NCBI RefSeq assembly: GCF_003339865.1
Contig: NZ_QPKV01000004.1
Location: forward strand, 186,001 to 250,000
Source of the DNA: Pedobacter chinensis
GTDB lineage: Bacteria > Bacteroidota > Bacteroidia > Sphingobacteriales > Sphingobacteriaceae
Direction of reading: 5' to 3'
Length of the DNA: 64,000 bases
Shown here: in pieces, positions 43,885 to 53,399 of the stretch
How positions within the stretch are numbered: position 1 is the stretch's first letter
Layout: every line of letters starts with the position of its first letter
Position numbers and translations under genes: made by a program
The notes under the pieces: model-generated
Database searches by the model: none
Told to the model about the DNA's origin: nothing
Seen by the model: the letters and a program-made list of their open reading frames with translations, nothing else

Positions 43885-44826
43885 TTACCTTACCCTAAAC
43901 CCCAACTCCCTACTCTTCTTCCCATGTGTATAATTCCAAATTAAACCTTTAAAAGCCCATTTTGCCAGAGCGAATTGTTTACTGAACAACAGTTTCAAAA
44001 TAGCCTTCGGACAGGCAATAAAGGTATAGTAAATAGAAAATAAGATGGTGTTTACCCAACCCGTATTCTTTCTGATAAACAGCATACGGTTGCGCACATT
44101 GAAATAGGTTTTAATGGGGCTAGCCTTACCTACACTGATAGACTCTTTGTGGTAAACATAAGTTTTGCCCGTAAACCAGATTTGCTTGCCTATGCGTTTA
44201 AATTTCTCGCACCAATCCAGCTCTTCATAATAAAGAAAATAGGTTTCGTCCATTAAACCCGCTTTTAACAAATCCGTTTTACGACACATGACAGCCGCTC
44301 CATGACAAAATCCGGTTGGGTAGCTTTTATCAGCATATTGCCCAATGTTTTTTTCAAACTGCCCTAAACAGGCATTTCGTCCCGTTAGGTAATTGAGCGG
44401 AGTATAACCCGCATACTGCACCAAATCCTTTTGGTCAAAATACAACAACAATGGCGATAAAAGGCCAATTTTTTCATTCCTTTCCATTTCTGCAATCATG
44501 GTTTCTATACAACCTGCAGGTATTTCGGTATCGTTGTTCAGCAAGAAGATATAATCGCCCTTAGCTTGCCTAATGCCTAGATTATTGCCTCCTGCAAAAC
44601 CTGTATTTTCTTTAGATTGGATGTATTTGATATTACCAAAATGAGGTCGGAAAATCAGTTCCATATTTTTTATGGTACCATTATCTACTACAATTACCTC
44701 CACCTGCGATGGCAGGTACGATTTAGCTATCGATTTCAATAAATCTATAGTGACATCGGTCTGATGAAAATTGACGGTAATGATTGAGGTTAATGCCATT
44801 AAGCTCTGAATTTTCTGTGATTCCAA
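43885..44826 (-). CDS. Family 2 glycosyltransferase (rhamnosyltransferase-like)
   Basis: 313 residues, or 303 if the Met at residue 11 is the start, which puts the strand SIITVNFHQTDVT in its usual place. Motifs: EVIVVDNGTIKNM, NTGFAGGNNLGI, FLLNNDTEIP and DETYFLYYEELDWCEKF. This is the WcaA/RfbN-like branch that often adds rhamnose or other deoxysugars. Membrane-associated region near the C-terminus. A 223-bp gap separates it from the next gene upstream. Confidence 0.92.
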   Translation of the reverse strand: MESQKIQSLMALTSIITVNFHQTDVTIDLLKSIAKSYLPSQVEVIVVDNGTIKNMELIFRPHFGNIKYIQSKENTGFAGGNNLGIRQAKGDYIFLLNNDTEIPAGCIETMIAEMERNEKIGLLSPLLLYFDQKDLVQYAGYTPLNYLTGRNACLGQFEKNIGQYADKSYPTGFCHGAAVMCRKTDLLKAGLMDETYFLYYEELDWCEKFKRIGKQIWFTGKTYVYHKESISVGKASPIKTYFNVRNRMLFIRKNTGWVNTILFSIYYTFIACPKAILKLLFSKQFALAKWAFKGLIWNYTHGKKSRELGFRVR

Positions 44827-45049
44827 CGATAGGTGGAATCTATTAAAAAGGGAAATATTTACTTCGTAGCTGCTCCACGGTCTTCGCTATGCAACCATTG
44901 TTGTATTTTTGTAATTTATTATTAATCATGATTTAACTTAAATTTTTAAAGAAATACCCTGCAGATTTAAAGATTACGCAAATTTTATTTGTTCTGCATA
45001 AATCAGTGGCATCTGCGGGAATCCTAAAGAATGACAAATTAGTTAAATA

Positions 45050-46252
45050 TTATGTTTTCTCTATTTGCGCTATTGCCCTATAAATCTCTTCCACGTTTTT
45101 TTCCCAGGTATGTGTTTGTGCAAAGGCAATCCGCTTATTGGCTAAGGCTTCATTATACCCGGTCAATGCTTTTTCTGCTAATGTTACGTAATCTTCCCTG
45201 GTTTCGGCAATGTAGATATAATCTTTAAAAATGCCAATGGCTTCGGTTTTAGTTGCTAAAACAGGTTTGCCCATGGCTAAATATTCATCTATTTTTCTGG
45301 GATAATTGCCAATAGTTAAGGGATTAAGCGCCTGCGGATTTAAACAGACATCAAATCCCTTAATATATGCCGCCAGGGTAGCCGGCTTTTTGGCCCCCAG
45401 GAAATATACATTCTTTAATTGATGAAGTTTACTTGCCCTAAATTCGTCATCTTCCGGGCCAACCAAAACAATGCTCCAATCTGGTCTCTGCTCTGCAAGA
45501 TGCAGCAGAATATTTTCATCTAACCTTATGGACAATAATGCGCCAACAAAACCTAATATCGGCCTTTGAATATCAGCAACATCTTCTGGAATTTGAACAC
45601 TATCATCATTTTTAAACAGCTCGAAATCACAACCTTGTCCAACATAGAAAGAATTTGGATTATATTTCTTACAATAGTTAGCCAGGTATATTGAATTTGC
45701 CACACACAGATCACTTTTTTTAATCAATTCGGGCTCCAGATGTCTACCATGATGTCCCCAATAAGGTGTGGCAATCATATTATCCCTGGAATAATATACA
45801 CTTATACGAGGGTTTAAAAGTTCCTTTAAATGGTAGCTTCTAAACATATCACTATCGTTAAATAAGATGATGTTTTGAAAATCGAGCCTGCTGATTGCCT
45901 TTTTAATAGATATGGCGAACCTTTTATTGTTGACTTTATTGAGCCAACGAAATATCGGGGTCCACTTAATAAAATTAATGGATTCCAACACCACATCAGG
46001 GTAATATGCCCAAAGATTAGGGGCAATTTCTTCCAGGCCATCTTGCTCGCCCTCCAGTACCCGGATACGTTTTTTTACGCTTTCGGTATCTCGCTGTTGG
46101 AATTTTGTTCTGCGGTCTAAAGGCGAATTGATGTACAATACCCGATTATGCTTGCTAAATTCCATTGCCAAATCCTTGCAGTTACTTCCAATGGGGGTAT
46201 CCCAAGGTTGCTGGCCAACGACTACGATGTCTCTGTTTTCTATGATAGGCAT
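45050..46252 (-). CDS. Family 4-type glycosyltransferase
   Basis: 400 residues, GT-B fold. The N-terminal half is divergent (VVGQQPWDTPIGSNCKDLAM). The C-terminal half has GFVGALLSIRLDENIL, VGPEDDE and PRKIDEYLAMGKPVLAT, the donor-binding EX7E region of retaining glycosyltransferases. It should add a sugar to the growing unit in the cytoplasm. It begins 5 bp after the shortened acyltransferase gene. Confidence 0.9.
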   Translation of the reverse strand: MPIIENRDIVVVGQQPWDTPIGSNCKDLAMEFSKHNRVLYINSPLDRRTKFQQRDTESVKKRIRVLEGEQDGLEEIAPNLWAYYPDVVLESINFIKWTPIFRWLNKVNNKRFAISIKKAISRLDFQNIILFNDSDMFRSYHLKELLNPRISVYYSRDNMIATPYWGHHGRHLEPELIKKSDLCVANSIYLANYCKKYNPNSFYVGQGCDFELFKNDDSVQIPEDVADIQRPILGFVGALLSIRLDENILLHLAEQRPDWSIVLVGPEDDEFRASKLHQLKNVYFLGAKKPATLAAYIKGFDVCLNPQALNPLTIGNYPRKIDEYLAMGKPVLATKTEAIGIFKDYIYIAETREDYVTLAEKALTGYNEALANKRIAFAQTHTWEKNVEEIYRAIAQIEKT

Positions 46253-46257
46253 TATGG

Positions 46258-46767
46258 TTACAAATTGTTGGGATTAGTTCTTTTTAATCTTTGTGCAAGC
46301 TTTCTTGGCCAATATTTATCCATACAGGGTTTCTCTATAAGTAAGAAAAAAATACCACTAATAACTAATGTAATTGGAATGAAAATTAATAGTTGTAGAA
46401 ATAAATTTGTTTCATAACCACCTGGTATTGTGATGTTTTTAGTGATTTTGATTAAAAATTCGGAAATAGGAAGATGTATTAAGTAAATGGTGTAACACAT
46501 ACCACCAATGGATGTGATCCATCGGTTTCTGATCAACCTATTAAATAAAATGCTTTTGAAAGCGGTATATAAAAATACAAATAAACTTGTTGCAAATAAA
46601 AGACGCGAAGGCAGCTCAAAATCCCAACGGTAACCATAAACCATCACAAGGACGGCTGCAAGTACGGGTATGATGGCCATAAAATGCAGACCATCAATCT
46701 CTTCAATTAATTTCCCCGCAGTGGTTATTCTGCTTAAACGATTTGGTATTTCACTAAACCTAAACAT
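46258..46767 (-). pseudogene. Acyltransferase-3 family protein with a large internal deletion
   Basis: Only 169 residues where about 380 are usual. The first ~36 residues (LIEEIDGLHFMAIIPVL) match the family's N-terminal helix, where the next residues should hold the catalytic His. From about residue 37 (AAVLVMVYGYRWDF) the sequence is the C-terminal third, including RWITSIGGMCYTIYLIHLPI. The middle, with the catalytic His and most helices, is gone, and the frame is kept. So it was an O-acetyl/acyl-transferase for the polysaccharide and is surely inactive as such. The open frame is intact and its start overlaps a small upstream frame. Confidence 0.75.
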
Positions 46768-46859
46768 TATTTTTTATTTCTTTTATGAACATTATACCCA
46801 CGAACAAATCCCAATATACCAAAAACCAAAGCTGAAACCATCATCATCTCTAAAGGCAT
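46767..46859 (-). CDS. Small membrane peptide, 30 residues
   Basis: MPLEMMMVSALVFGILGF followed by VRGYNVHKRNKK: one hydrophobic segment and a basic tail. It lies between the glycosyltransferase gene (4-bp gap) and the acyltransferase gene, and its stop overlaps the acyltransferase ATG (TAATG). Its position within a tightly packed operon favours a real gene. No known family; it could also be a leftover of a larger membrane gene. Confidence 0.45.
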   Translation of the reverse strand: MPLEMMMVSALVFGILGFVRGYNVHKRNKK

Positions 46860-46863
46860 ACTA

Positions 46864-48075
46864 TTATTCTTTTATATCGTTATCAATTGGTTTAACGCTA
46901 TGATGGGTTACCATAAATGATTTTTTAGCTTTACCAATGCTAAAAAGTGCAATAACCATTCCTATCATTGCTCTGGGTATTTGAAACAAGGCTTTGTAAA
47001 GTTGTTTATTTGCATAAAACTTTCTCGGAATAGCAATTAACAACGTTAAACAAAGCGTGAACAATAAGCCAAACCAAAATAAAATAGGTGGCCCAACGGG
47101 ATTAAAAAATGCTTGCAAAACCATTACAAAAAGGAGGCCTAGCAAAAGTATTCTGGGCATCAAAAAGGTTTGCAATGTTTTATTGAAAAATTCTAAGTTT
47201 CCCTTAAATAACTGAACAAATCCTATCAGCGCATATTTTTTCATAAACTCTACCTGCGATGCAATCCACCGTGTACGCTGTTTGGTAAACACCTTTGCAT
47301 TCGCTACTTTTTCATCATACACATATACATCATGTAAGTAGGTAACAGCCACCCTTCTCTCGGCAATCATAAAATCAAGCTGTTTGTCTTCGCCAACCGT
47401 ATCCCCTATATTATTTAACAGATTTCGTAAATAATTAAAATCAAATGCCATTCCAGAGCCAATTAATGCTGCAGACAACCCTAAAACTGCTTGCCCCTTT
47501 CTATAGATATGATTATTTACCTCCTCATTACAGGCATCTAAAAAGGCAAAACTGCTATCCATATTTTTAGCGGTACGATGCGTTTGCAGAACTTTCTTGC
47601 CTCGTTCAAATGCATTGTTGATATAGAGCAAACAATCATCGCCCATTACATTATCTACATCTAAAACCACGGCAATATCAAAACCCTCATCAACCAACTG
47701 ATTCATGGCAAACTGCATGGCTTTGCCCTTGGTACTCTTGTCAAAAAATACCTCGATTACTTTTGTGCCTAAATCCTTTAAAACAGCAATGGTTTCGGGC
47801 TGTAAACCGTCTGCAATGACAATGATCTCAAAATCGCCATGATATTGGTGCTGTAAAGCAGTCTTTACACTATTTATAATGACTACATTCTCTTGATAAG
47901 TAGGAAATAATATGGCTATTTTTCGATAATTAGTGGCTTCTTTCTTTGATTTGGGCAAGGAAAACAATCCGCAAATGGCAAAAAAGGACAAGTAACTGCA
48001 ATTGAACAAGAGATAACCGCCCAATATCCAAAACAATATATCTATTATACTATAAATCATCTCCATTTGCTTCAA
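46864..48075 (-). CDS. Membrane glycosyltransferase family 2 (BcsA/PgaC-like)
   Basis: 403 residues. Membrane helices lie at the N-terminus (about 8-35) and the C-terminus (about 300-375). The GT2 core has VLDVDNVMGDD (DxD) and the processive QxxRW signature as QRTRW (about 265-270). Such enzymes polymerise or add sugars at the membrane. Starts 26 bp inside the polymerase/ligase gene, so tightly coupled. Confidence 0.92.
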   Translation of the reverse strand: MKQMEMIYSIIDILFWILGGYLLFNCSYLSFFAICGLFSLPKSKKEATNYRKIAILFPTYQENVVIINSVKTALQHQYHGDFEIIVIADGLQPETIAVLKDLGTKVIEVFFDKSTKGKAMQFAMNQLVDEGFDIAVVLDVDNVMGDDCLLYINNAFERGKKVLQTHRTAKNMDSSFAFLDACNEEVNNHIYRKGQAVLGLSAALIGSGMAFDFNYLRNLLNNIGDTVGEDKQLDFMIAERRVAVTYLHDVYVYDEKVANAKVFTKQRTRWIASQVEFMKKYALIGFVQLFKGNLEFFNKTLQTFLMPRILLLGLLFVMVLQAFFNPVGPPILFWFGLLFTLCLTLLIAIPRKFYANKQLYKALFQIPRAMIGMVIALFSIGKAKKSFMVTHHSVKPIDNDIKE

Positions 48076-49507
48076 TTTGTTTGGGCTGGCTGTCTAACCA
48101 AGGGGCAATAAATACAAACGACCATGACATGAACAGAATTAAGTATGATGGCGTACCGTTCATTATCTCATTTCCATAACTGCATAAAAAACAGCCCGCC
48201 GTTCCCGAGGTTAGGGCAATCATCTTTGTTCTCAGTTTAGGTTCCTTCAGTTTCCATACAATACCGCTGCATTTACCAATAATGTAGCAGTTAATGGCCA
48301 TCCAGATAAACAGCCCCACTATACCATACATCACCCAAACTTTTACCCAGTAGCTATCGGGCGGTATGTTGGCTATTGGCTTATCGGCATTATAAGTGAT
48401 ACCGTTTATACCGCTCATGCCCAAACCTGCACCAAAAGGTTCGTCCTTCAGTAAAGACTTCAATTTTTTCTGATTCTCCAATCTTACGTTAAAGGATGCA
48501 TCTTTAGGATCGAGGGCACTACGCAACCGTCTTACCTGAAAAATTTCATCACCAATCTTGGTGTATTTTAACACGCCCAAACCACTTAGGGCAATGGCGA
48601 CTCCAAGAATAAGTATCTTAAAGTTTTTGCTTAGCAATAAGGCGAAAAACAATCCCGACACCAGGGCGAATAAAGCCCCCCTTGTGCCCGACAGGGCCAT
48701 TCCATAAAGGCAAATCAATGCTACCAAGCCAAAAATTATTCTTTTGCCAAAACTAAAAGGTCCCATAGCCAAAACCAGGGCAATAACGGCAATAATAGCT
48801 TGCGATGCCCCAAATTGTCCGGCATCGGAATACATAGAGAATACCCTAAGTGTTCCGTTAATTATATGTGTATAATCATTCCCTGCATTTAACCATTGCT
48901 GCTCACCACCACTTATGCCCAAATAAAACTGCTTTACACCGTAAACAGTAGCCACACAGGAAAAAAACAAAACAGAAGCTATAAAACGGTTTAAATCGGC
49001 CATTTTGTTGAACAGCAAAAAAACAAGCGGGGCAATGAGCAGCCAGTTCAAGGCAGTAAATCTGAGCTCGTTAAACCAGCCTGTTAAGCTACTTCCGTAT
49101 GGATTAAGCACCTGTAAAACACTAATGACAAACCATATTACCGAAAGTAAAACATGTTCGTTTTTTACACTTTGCCAATTAAACTTGTTCATGTTCACCA
49201 AAATACTGCACCATGTAAGCAGTAATATGGCATCGAGTGCCAATCCGACTGGAATGTTGAGAAAAGTTTTAACCAGAAATCCCAAAACGAAACAATATCC
49301 AAAATATACCCAAAAAGCTAATTTGGGATTTTTAAAAACAGCCACTAAAAATGTACCCAGGCCAACCGCTCCCAGCACGCCCAAAGGTATCCAAAACCCA
49401 AATTTATTAACAGACCCTGCAACAATAACCGAGAGACACGTAGCTATTAAAAAAAGAATTACCTTTTTTTTATTGTCAACGATATAGGTGTTTAATTTTT
49501 TAAGCAT
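48050..49507 (-). CDS. O-antigen ligase/polymerase family membrane protein
   Basis: 485 residues with about 12 membrane helices. The large periplasmic loop and the segment GAGLGMSGINGI after FGAG match the Wzy_C/O-antigen ligase fold. It probably polymerises repeat units (Wzy) or attaches them (WaaL); with Wzz next to it, polymerase is the better guess. Overlaps the next gene by 26 bp. Confidence 0.9.
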   Translation of the reverse strand: MLKKLNTYIVDNKKKVILFLIATCLSVIVAGSVNKFGFWIPLGVLGAVGLGTFLVAVFKNPKLAFWVYFGYCFVLGFLVKTFLNIPVGLALDAILLLTWCSILVNMNKFNWQSVKNEHVLLSVIWFVISVLQVLNPYGSSLTGWFNELRFTALNWLLIAPLVFLLFNKMADLNRFIASVLFFSCVATVYGVKQFYLGISGGEQQWLNAGNDYTHIINGTLRVFSMYSDAGQFGASQAIIAVIALVLAMGPFSFGKRIIFGLVALICLYGMALSGTRGALFALVSGLFFALLLSKNFKILILGVAIALSGLGVLKYTKIGDEIFQVRRLRSALDPKDASFNVRLENQKKLKSLLKDEPFGAGLGMSGINGITYNADKPIANIPPDSYWVKVWVMYGIVGLFIWMAINCYIIGKCSGIVWKLKEPKLRTKMIALTSGTAGCFLCSYGNEIMNGTPSYLILFMSWSFVFIAPWLDSQPKQIEANGDDL

Positions 49508-49522
49508 CGGCTTGCGTACTTA

Positions 49523-51673
49523 CTACCCTTTGACTTCACTCATGATCCATCCGGCAAACTTTTCATCTTGATTTAGCAGGGCAATTTTTTCCTGTTCCTG
49601 ACCTTCGATGGAGTCGCCGGCCATAAATAAAGCGATATATCGGTCTGTGAAAAAGATCCATTCCTTTACATCAGACAAACTGTTTAATGGATCAAGTTGT
49701 ATAAGAATTAAATCAAACTGCGCGCTAAAGGCACCAAAGATCTGAGCAATACCTTCCTTATCTCCAATTTCTAGCAAAGATTTTCCATCTAAATCATTGT
49801 TTAAAAAAGTAATGAACTTATCCTCGATGATTTTCAAACCTGCCAGAACATCCCTCATAGACTGATTTGTGGTAATTTTCAACTTTTCCATCTCTGCTGC
49901 CATATTTTGATCGCCAATCAATAAAATGCTTTTACCCATCGATGCAAACGAATAGGTTAAACTGATAAGTGTGAATACGTCCGATTTTGATGAATTTAAG
50001 CTTGTGAATCCTAAAACTTTTTGGTTTTTTAATGTGAGCAGACTTTCGATTTCAAATCGCAAAACACGAATCTGGTTCTTAAAAACAAAGACATCTTTAT
50101 CTACATCTTCATTTTGCCAGATTTTAACAACATCTCTGTTTCTGGGTTTGATGTAATTTAATTTACCTATTACTTTACCTTTTGTTTTATCTTTTAATTC
50201 TTTCTCATTATTAATAGAATGATCTAAAAAATACATAATAAACAGCAGAAAGAAACAAATGGCCAAACTGGCAATAACACTCAATGCAATATAAAATGGT
50301 TTTTTTGATGATTCCGGAACGGTGGGTATGCCCTCTTGTACCAATTGTAGTCTTAACCCAATATTTTTATCCAGGTTTGTTTGGTTATAGCGACTTAATA
50401 TCTCAAGATATTCTCTGGTAGCTACATCGGCATTACGTTCATAGTTTTGTACCCCTGCATCAAAAGGAACCATTCCGGCAAATTTTGCATTTAATTTAGC
50501 CAGTTCATTGTCTATGTCTTTAATACCGGCTGTTGTTTTTTCTAAATCTATCCCTATGGAAATACGATTTTGAACTAAAGTCTGTTTGGCAATGAGTGGG
50601 TCGCTTACATAATTATCATTTGACTTTACCAATTTTGCACTGAGTAAAAGTTGCAAAGAGTCAACTTTCTTTTTATCGGTGATTTTATATCCGCCATCCA
50701 GGTAAATATTCTCTGCGGTTTGGATTTGGTTTTTTAAATTGATTATTTCCTGATTGTCCACTAAGACTTCAGCCCCAAGATATTTGTCATTATATCGGTT
50801 GTTTAACTTATCATTTACATTTTTTAATGCAGCTAGAGAAGCCTGCTGGTCAATCAAAGCCTGGCTTTTTTTGTTCTCATTATCTGTGATTTGCTGATAA
50901 ATGATTTGCGACTGTTTGTCCAGGTTTAATACACCGTTTTTAATTTTGTAGTCTTTCAATTGCTGAATCCTCTCATTCATAACAGCTTCCTTTTTTTGTA
51001 AGAGGGAATCCAATACAAGTATGGAAGTGTTTTTATTACCAATCTGATCTAAACTATAATTGTTGATAAAATCACTTGAGAGGGTATTTACCACAAAAAC
51101 GGAAAGCAAGGTATTCTGAGATATGAATTCTACGGAAATAAAATCGCTATTCTGCTCATGTGTGATATTCAGCTTTTTGTTAAGGCTTTTTTGATCATAG
51201 CCCATTGACATGACAAGGTCATAAAGCATTAGCTTGCCATTATCAAGAGGTGTTAATGCTTGTCTGTTGTTCAGCCGACTCTCAAATGACTTGATTGCCT
51301 CCTGTTTTTGAGATGGAGTAAGGTTTTTTAGATCGGTACTTAAAGGTTTGAAAGGAGATTGTGGATTTTTTAGGTCGTGTAATATTAATCGATAAGAAAG
51401 AAGGCTTATGTTTTTAGGCATCCTCATGATATCAATAATTGTGGTAAACTGCTGGTTGAGTTTTATTATTATATCGGGACCAGAATAACTTTGCATATCC
51501 GGTGCCACCTGCCGGGATGGATCCAAGAGACCAGTAGAAATCTTTGCTTCAGATTTATACTCTTTGGGAAGGTTTTTAACAAAGAAAACAGTTATTATAC
51601 ATGTGAAGGCTGGGACGGCAATAATCATCCACCTGTATTTTTTAATTAGATTTAAAAATTCTTGAATATTCAT
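49523..51673 (-). CDS. Wzz-type chain-length protein with degenerate tyrosine-kinase domain
   Basis: 716 residues. Membrane helix at about 15-33 (WMIIAVPAFTCIITVFFV), then a Wzz periplasmic domain with long coiled coils (about 40-455) and a second helix (about 458-485). The C-terminal ~200 residues correspond to the BY-kinase P-loop domain but lack its key motifs: Walker A reads TSLNSSKSDVF without the Gly-Lys-Ser/Thr core, Walker A' reads LLIGDQN without the Asp pair, and Walker B reads ILIQLDPL. The Tyr-rich tail is absent. It should set polymer length structurally, without kinase activity. Confidence 0.9.
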   Translation of the reverse strand: MNIQEFLNLIKKYRWMIIAVPAFTCIITVFFVKNLPKEYKSEAKISTGLLDPSRQVAPDMQSYSGPDIIIKLNQQFTTIIDIMRMPKNISLLSYRLILHDLKNPQSPFKPLSTDLKNLTPSQKQEAIKSFESRLNNRQALTPLDNGKLMLYDLVMSMGYDQKSLNKKLNITHEQNSDFISVEFISQNTLLSVFVVNTLSSDFINNYSLDQIGNKNTSILVLDSLLQKKEAVMNERIQQLKDYKIKNGVLNLDKQSQIIYQQITDNENKKSQALIDQQASLAALKNVNDKLNNRYNDKYLGAEVLVDNQEIINLKNQIQTAENIYLDGGYKITDKKKVDSLQLLLSAKLVKSNDNYVSDPLIAKQTLVQNRISIGIDLEKTTAGIKDIDNELAKLNAKFAGMVPFDAGVQNYERNADVATREYLEILSRYNQTNLDKNIGLRLQLVQEGIPTVPESSKKPFYIALSVIASLAICFFLLFIMYFLDHSINNEKELKDKTKGKVIGKLNYIKPRNRDVVKIWQNEDVDKDVFVFKNQIRVLRFEIESLLTLKNQKVLGFTSLNSSKSDVFTLISLTYSFASMGKSILLIGDQNMAAEMEKLKITTNQSMRDVLAGLKIIEDKFITFLNNDLDGKSLLEIGDKEGIAQIFGAFSAQFDLILIQLDPLNSLSDVKEWIFFTDRYIALFMAGDSIEGQEQEKIALLNQDEKFAGWIMSEVKG

Positions 51674-51679
51674 GCCTGC

Positions 51680-52369
51680 TTATTTCACGTTTTCTAATAC
51701 CTCGCCAATCAATGCTTCCAGAGAGTCTTTTGCTTTTAGCAAATTGAGTTCTGCCAATAATCTTTCTGAATTGGCGTAGGAGGTTAGGGTTTTTGCCTTA
51801 GTATATTGATCAAGGGTAACCTCACCTTTCTCAAATTTATATCTGAGCCCATCACTTGCCGCTTTATTATCTATATACGTTTGGGCTTTCACTTTAAGAT
51901 CAGCCGCTTCCCGTAAATATTCATAATAGGTTTGCTTAACCTCAGAGGCCAGTAATATATCATACTCCTGCGCCTGGTAAACCTTTTCATTATGTTCCTC
52001 TTTTGCTTGCCTAACATACGCAGGGGTTCTGAATAATATCCCTAAGTTAAAAAAAACGCCAAGCTGGAGGCCATTGAATATATAGGTATTTGCACCGGTG
52101 ATTTTGGACGCGTTGTTCGGGCTATAGTTGTAAGATGCGGTAAAGGCATCAAGATAAGTAGCTCTTGCAACTCCGATTTTGGCTTTTGCACTCAATTCGC
52201 TGGCTTTGTACATTTTCCTTTTCGGATAATTTTGCTTGGCCAGTTCTATGTACTTTTCCAATAATTGATAATTAATATTTCCAATAAAGCTCTCCTGTGC
52301 GTTAGTGTCCTTTATGGAAAAGAAAAGAATAATAAAAAATACGGCAATTCTGGTCATTAGTTTTGGCAT
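51680..52369 (-). CDS. Short TolC-like outer-membrane protein
   Basis: 229 residues from the Met at 52369, chosen because MPKLMTRIAVFFIILFFSI then gives a signal peptide ending near TNAQE. Helical body with coiled-coil repeats and TolC-family style (LLEKYIELAKQNYPKRKMYK, TYLDAFTASYNY, YTKAKTLTSYANSERLLAE). It is about half the normal TolC length, holding one helical repeat, so a trimer would need partners or a different pore. First gene of the exopolysaccharide operon, 6 bp before the Wzz gene; it may act as the outer-membrane exit port. Confidence 0.8.
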   Translation of the reverse strand: MPKLMTRIAVFFIILFFSIKDTNAQESFIGNINYQLLEKYIELAKQNYPKRKMYKASELSAKAKIGVARATYLDAFTASYNYSPNNASKITGANTYIFNGLQLGVFFNLGILFRTPAYVRQAKEEHNEKVYQAQEYDILLASEVKQTYYEYLREAADLKVKAQTYIDNKAASDGLRYKFEKGEVTLDQYTKAKTLTSYANSERLLAELNLLKAKDSLEALIGEVLENVK

Positions 52370-52443
52370 TGAACCTCTTCGTTTTGAAAAGTAAAAATAT
52401 TGGTAGATACAATTTTCAAATCTAACCAATTAGAATTTTTTTT

Positions 52444-52482
52444 CGGTAAACAATATGATTTTTTTTTATGTGCGGTAAACAA
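52444..52482. promoter_or_regulatory. Direct repeats upstream of the exopolysaccharide operon
   Basis: Two copies of CGGTAAACAA (52444-52453, 52473-52482), 29 bp apart, followed by a related ATGGTAAACCA near 52528. They lie 75-115 bp upstream of the first gene, a good position for an activator working by direct-repeat sites. Confidence 0.4.
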
Positions 52483-52652
52483 CTAATAGGAATAGATAAG
52501 TGACTCATACTGAATTTACTTGTCGAAATGGTAAACCATTTGATATAGGGCAATTTGTATGGCTGACATTTAAGTAATCATTTATAATGCGTAGAAATAT
52601 CGGAAATTAAAACAGATGATGAATATCAATTATTTGATCAAAGCTAATAAGC

Positions 52653-52697
52653 TGTCTATTAAATTATTTCGTCGACGATGAAATGATTTAATAGACA
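52653..52697. other. 45-nt near-perfect palindrome
   Basis: Arms TGTCTATTAAATTATTTC and GAAATGATTTAATAGACA (18 bp, one mismatch that is a G-T pair in RNA) around GTCGACGAT. An A-run follows on the plus strand. It stands alone in the 420-bp gap between the divergent TolC-like and SnoaL-like genes. Function unknown; it is too long and too regular for chance. Confidence 0.7.
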
Positions 52698-52788
52698 AAA
52701 AAGCACTGTATGTTTTCAACCGGTATCCATTGGGCTATTTTCCAAAAGAAGTATGGTCGCCGCCATTAATTTTGAGAAAAAAAATACC

Positions 52789-53247
52789 ATGAAAAAGATG
52801 TTCACTCTCATTTTACTGATTGCCGGAACCTGCACCGTATTTGCCCAGGTGGATACCACCAGTTATCCGAAAGAACGGCAAGAGATAAGGGAACTCCTTC
52901 GGCACCAAAAAACAGGCAGCCTGATTGACTGTGATGATTTCATTGCTGTAGGGCCAAAGGGCGATATCTCCTTTTCCCATCAGGAATGGGTGGAAGTACA
53001 GAAAAAAGAAAAGCTCGTATTCAAATCCGTTCAACCTGTTCCGGGCAATGAGTTTATCCGAATTTATGAGGGTTCTGTGGCCGTGGTCAACTTTTTGATC
53101 GATGTAAAACTGATCGTGGGCGGGCAGGATATCAACATCAAAGTACGCCGTTTGGAAGTTTACCATAAAAGTACCAATGGCTGGTGTCGCGTGGCTGGAC
53201 AAGGCACTGAGGTGGATGAAAAAATGTTCCCGGTAAATAGTAAATAA
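52789..53247 (+). CDS. Exported SnoaL/NTF2-like protein
   Basis: 152 residues from the ATG at 52789, with a signal peptide ending near VFAQ. The body has the DUF4440/SnoaL pattern: QEIRELLRHQKTGSLIDCDD, FIRIYEGSVAVVNFLIDVKL, VYHKSTNGWCRVAGQGTEV. These small cone-shaped proteins bind ligands or catalyse simple steps; here only export can be said. An upstream in-frame start at 52753 has no signal peptide. Possibly cotranscribed with the next lipoprotein gene, 150 bp on. Confidence 0.85.
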   Translation: MKKMFTLILLIAGTCTVFAQVDTTSYPKERQEIRELLRHQKTGSLIDCDDFIAVGPKGDISFSHQEWVEVQKKEKLVFKSVQPVPGNEFIRIYEGSVAVVNFLIDVKLIVGGQDINIKVRRLEVYHKSTNGWCRVAGQGTEVDEKMFPVNSK

Positions 53248-53399
53248 CCTAAAACTTATAATATCTCATGAAAGTAATAGAAAAGATGATGGATAATGCC
53301 GCAAAGACAATTGTCCGCCTGCTACAACAACGTCTGGCTCAAAGGGAAAAGCAGTTGGCGCATCATGGTGCCAGGCAAGGTGGAGAGTGGCGTAGTCTT

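Noticed and set aside
53268..53399. N-terminal extension of the lipoprotein
   Set aside because: It would bury the lipoprotein signal 44 residues inside the chain.
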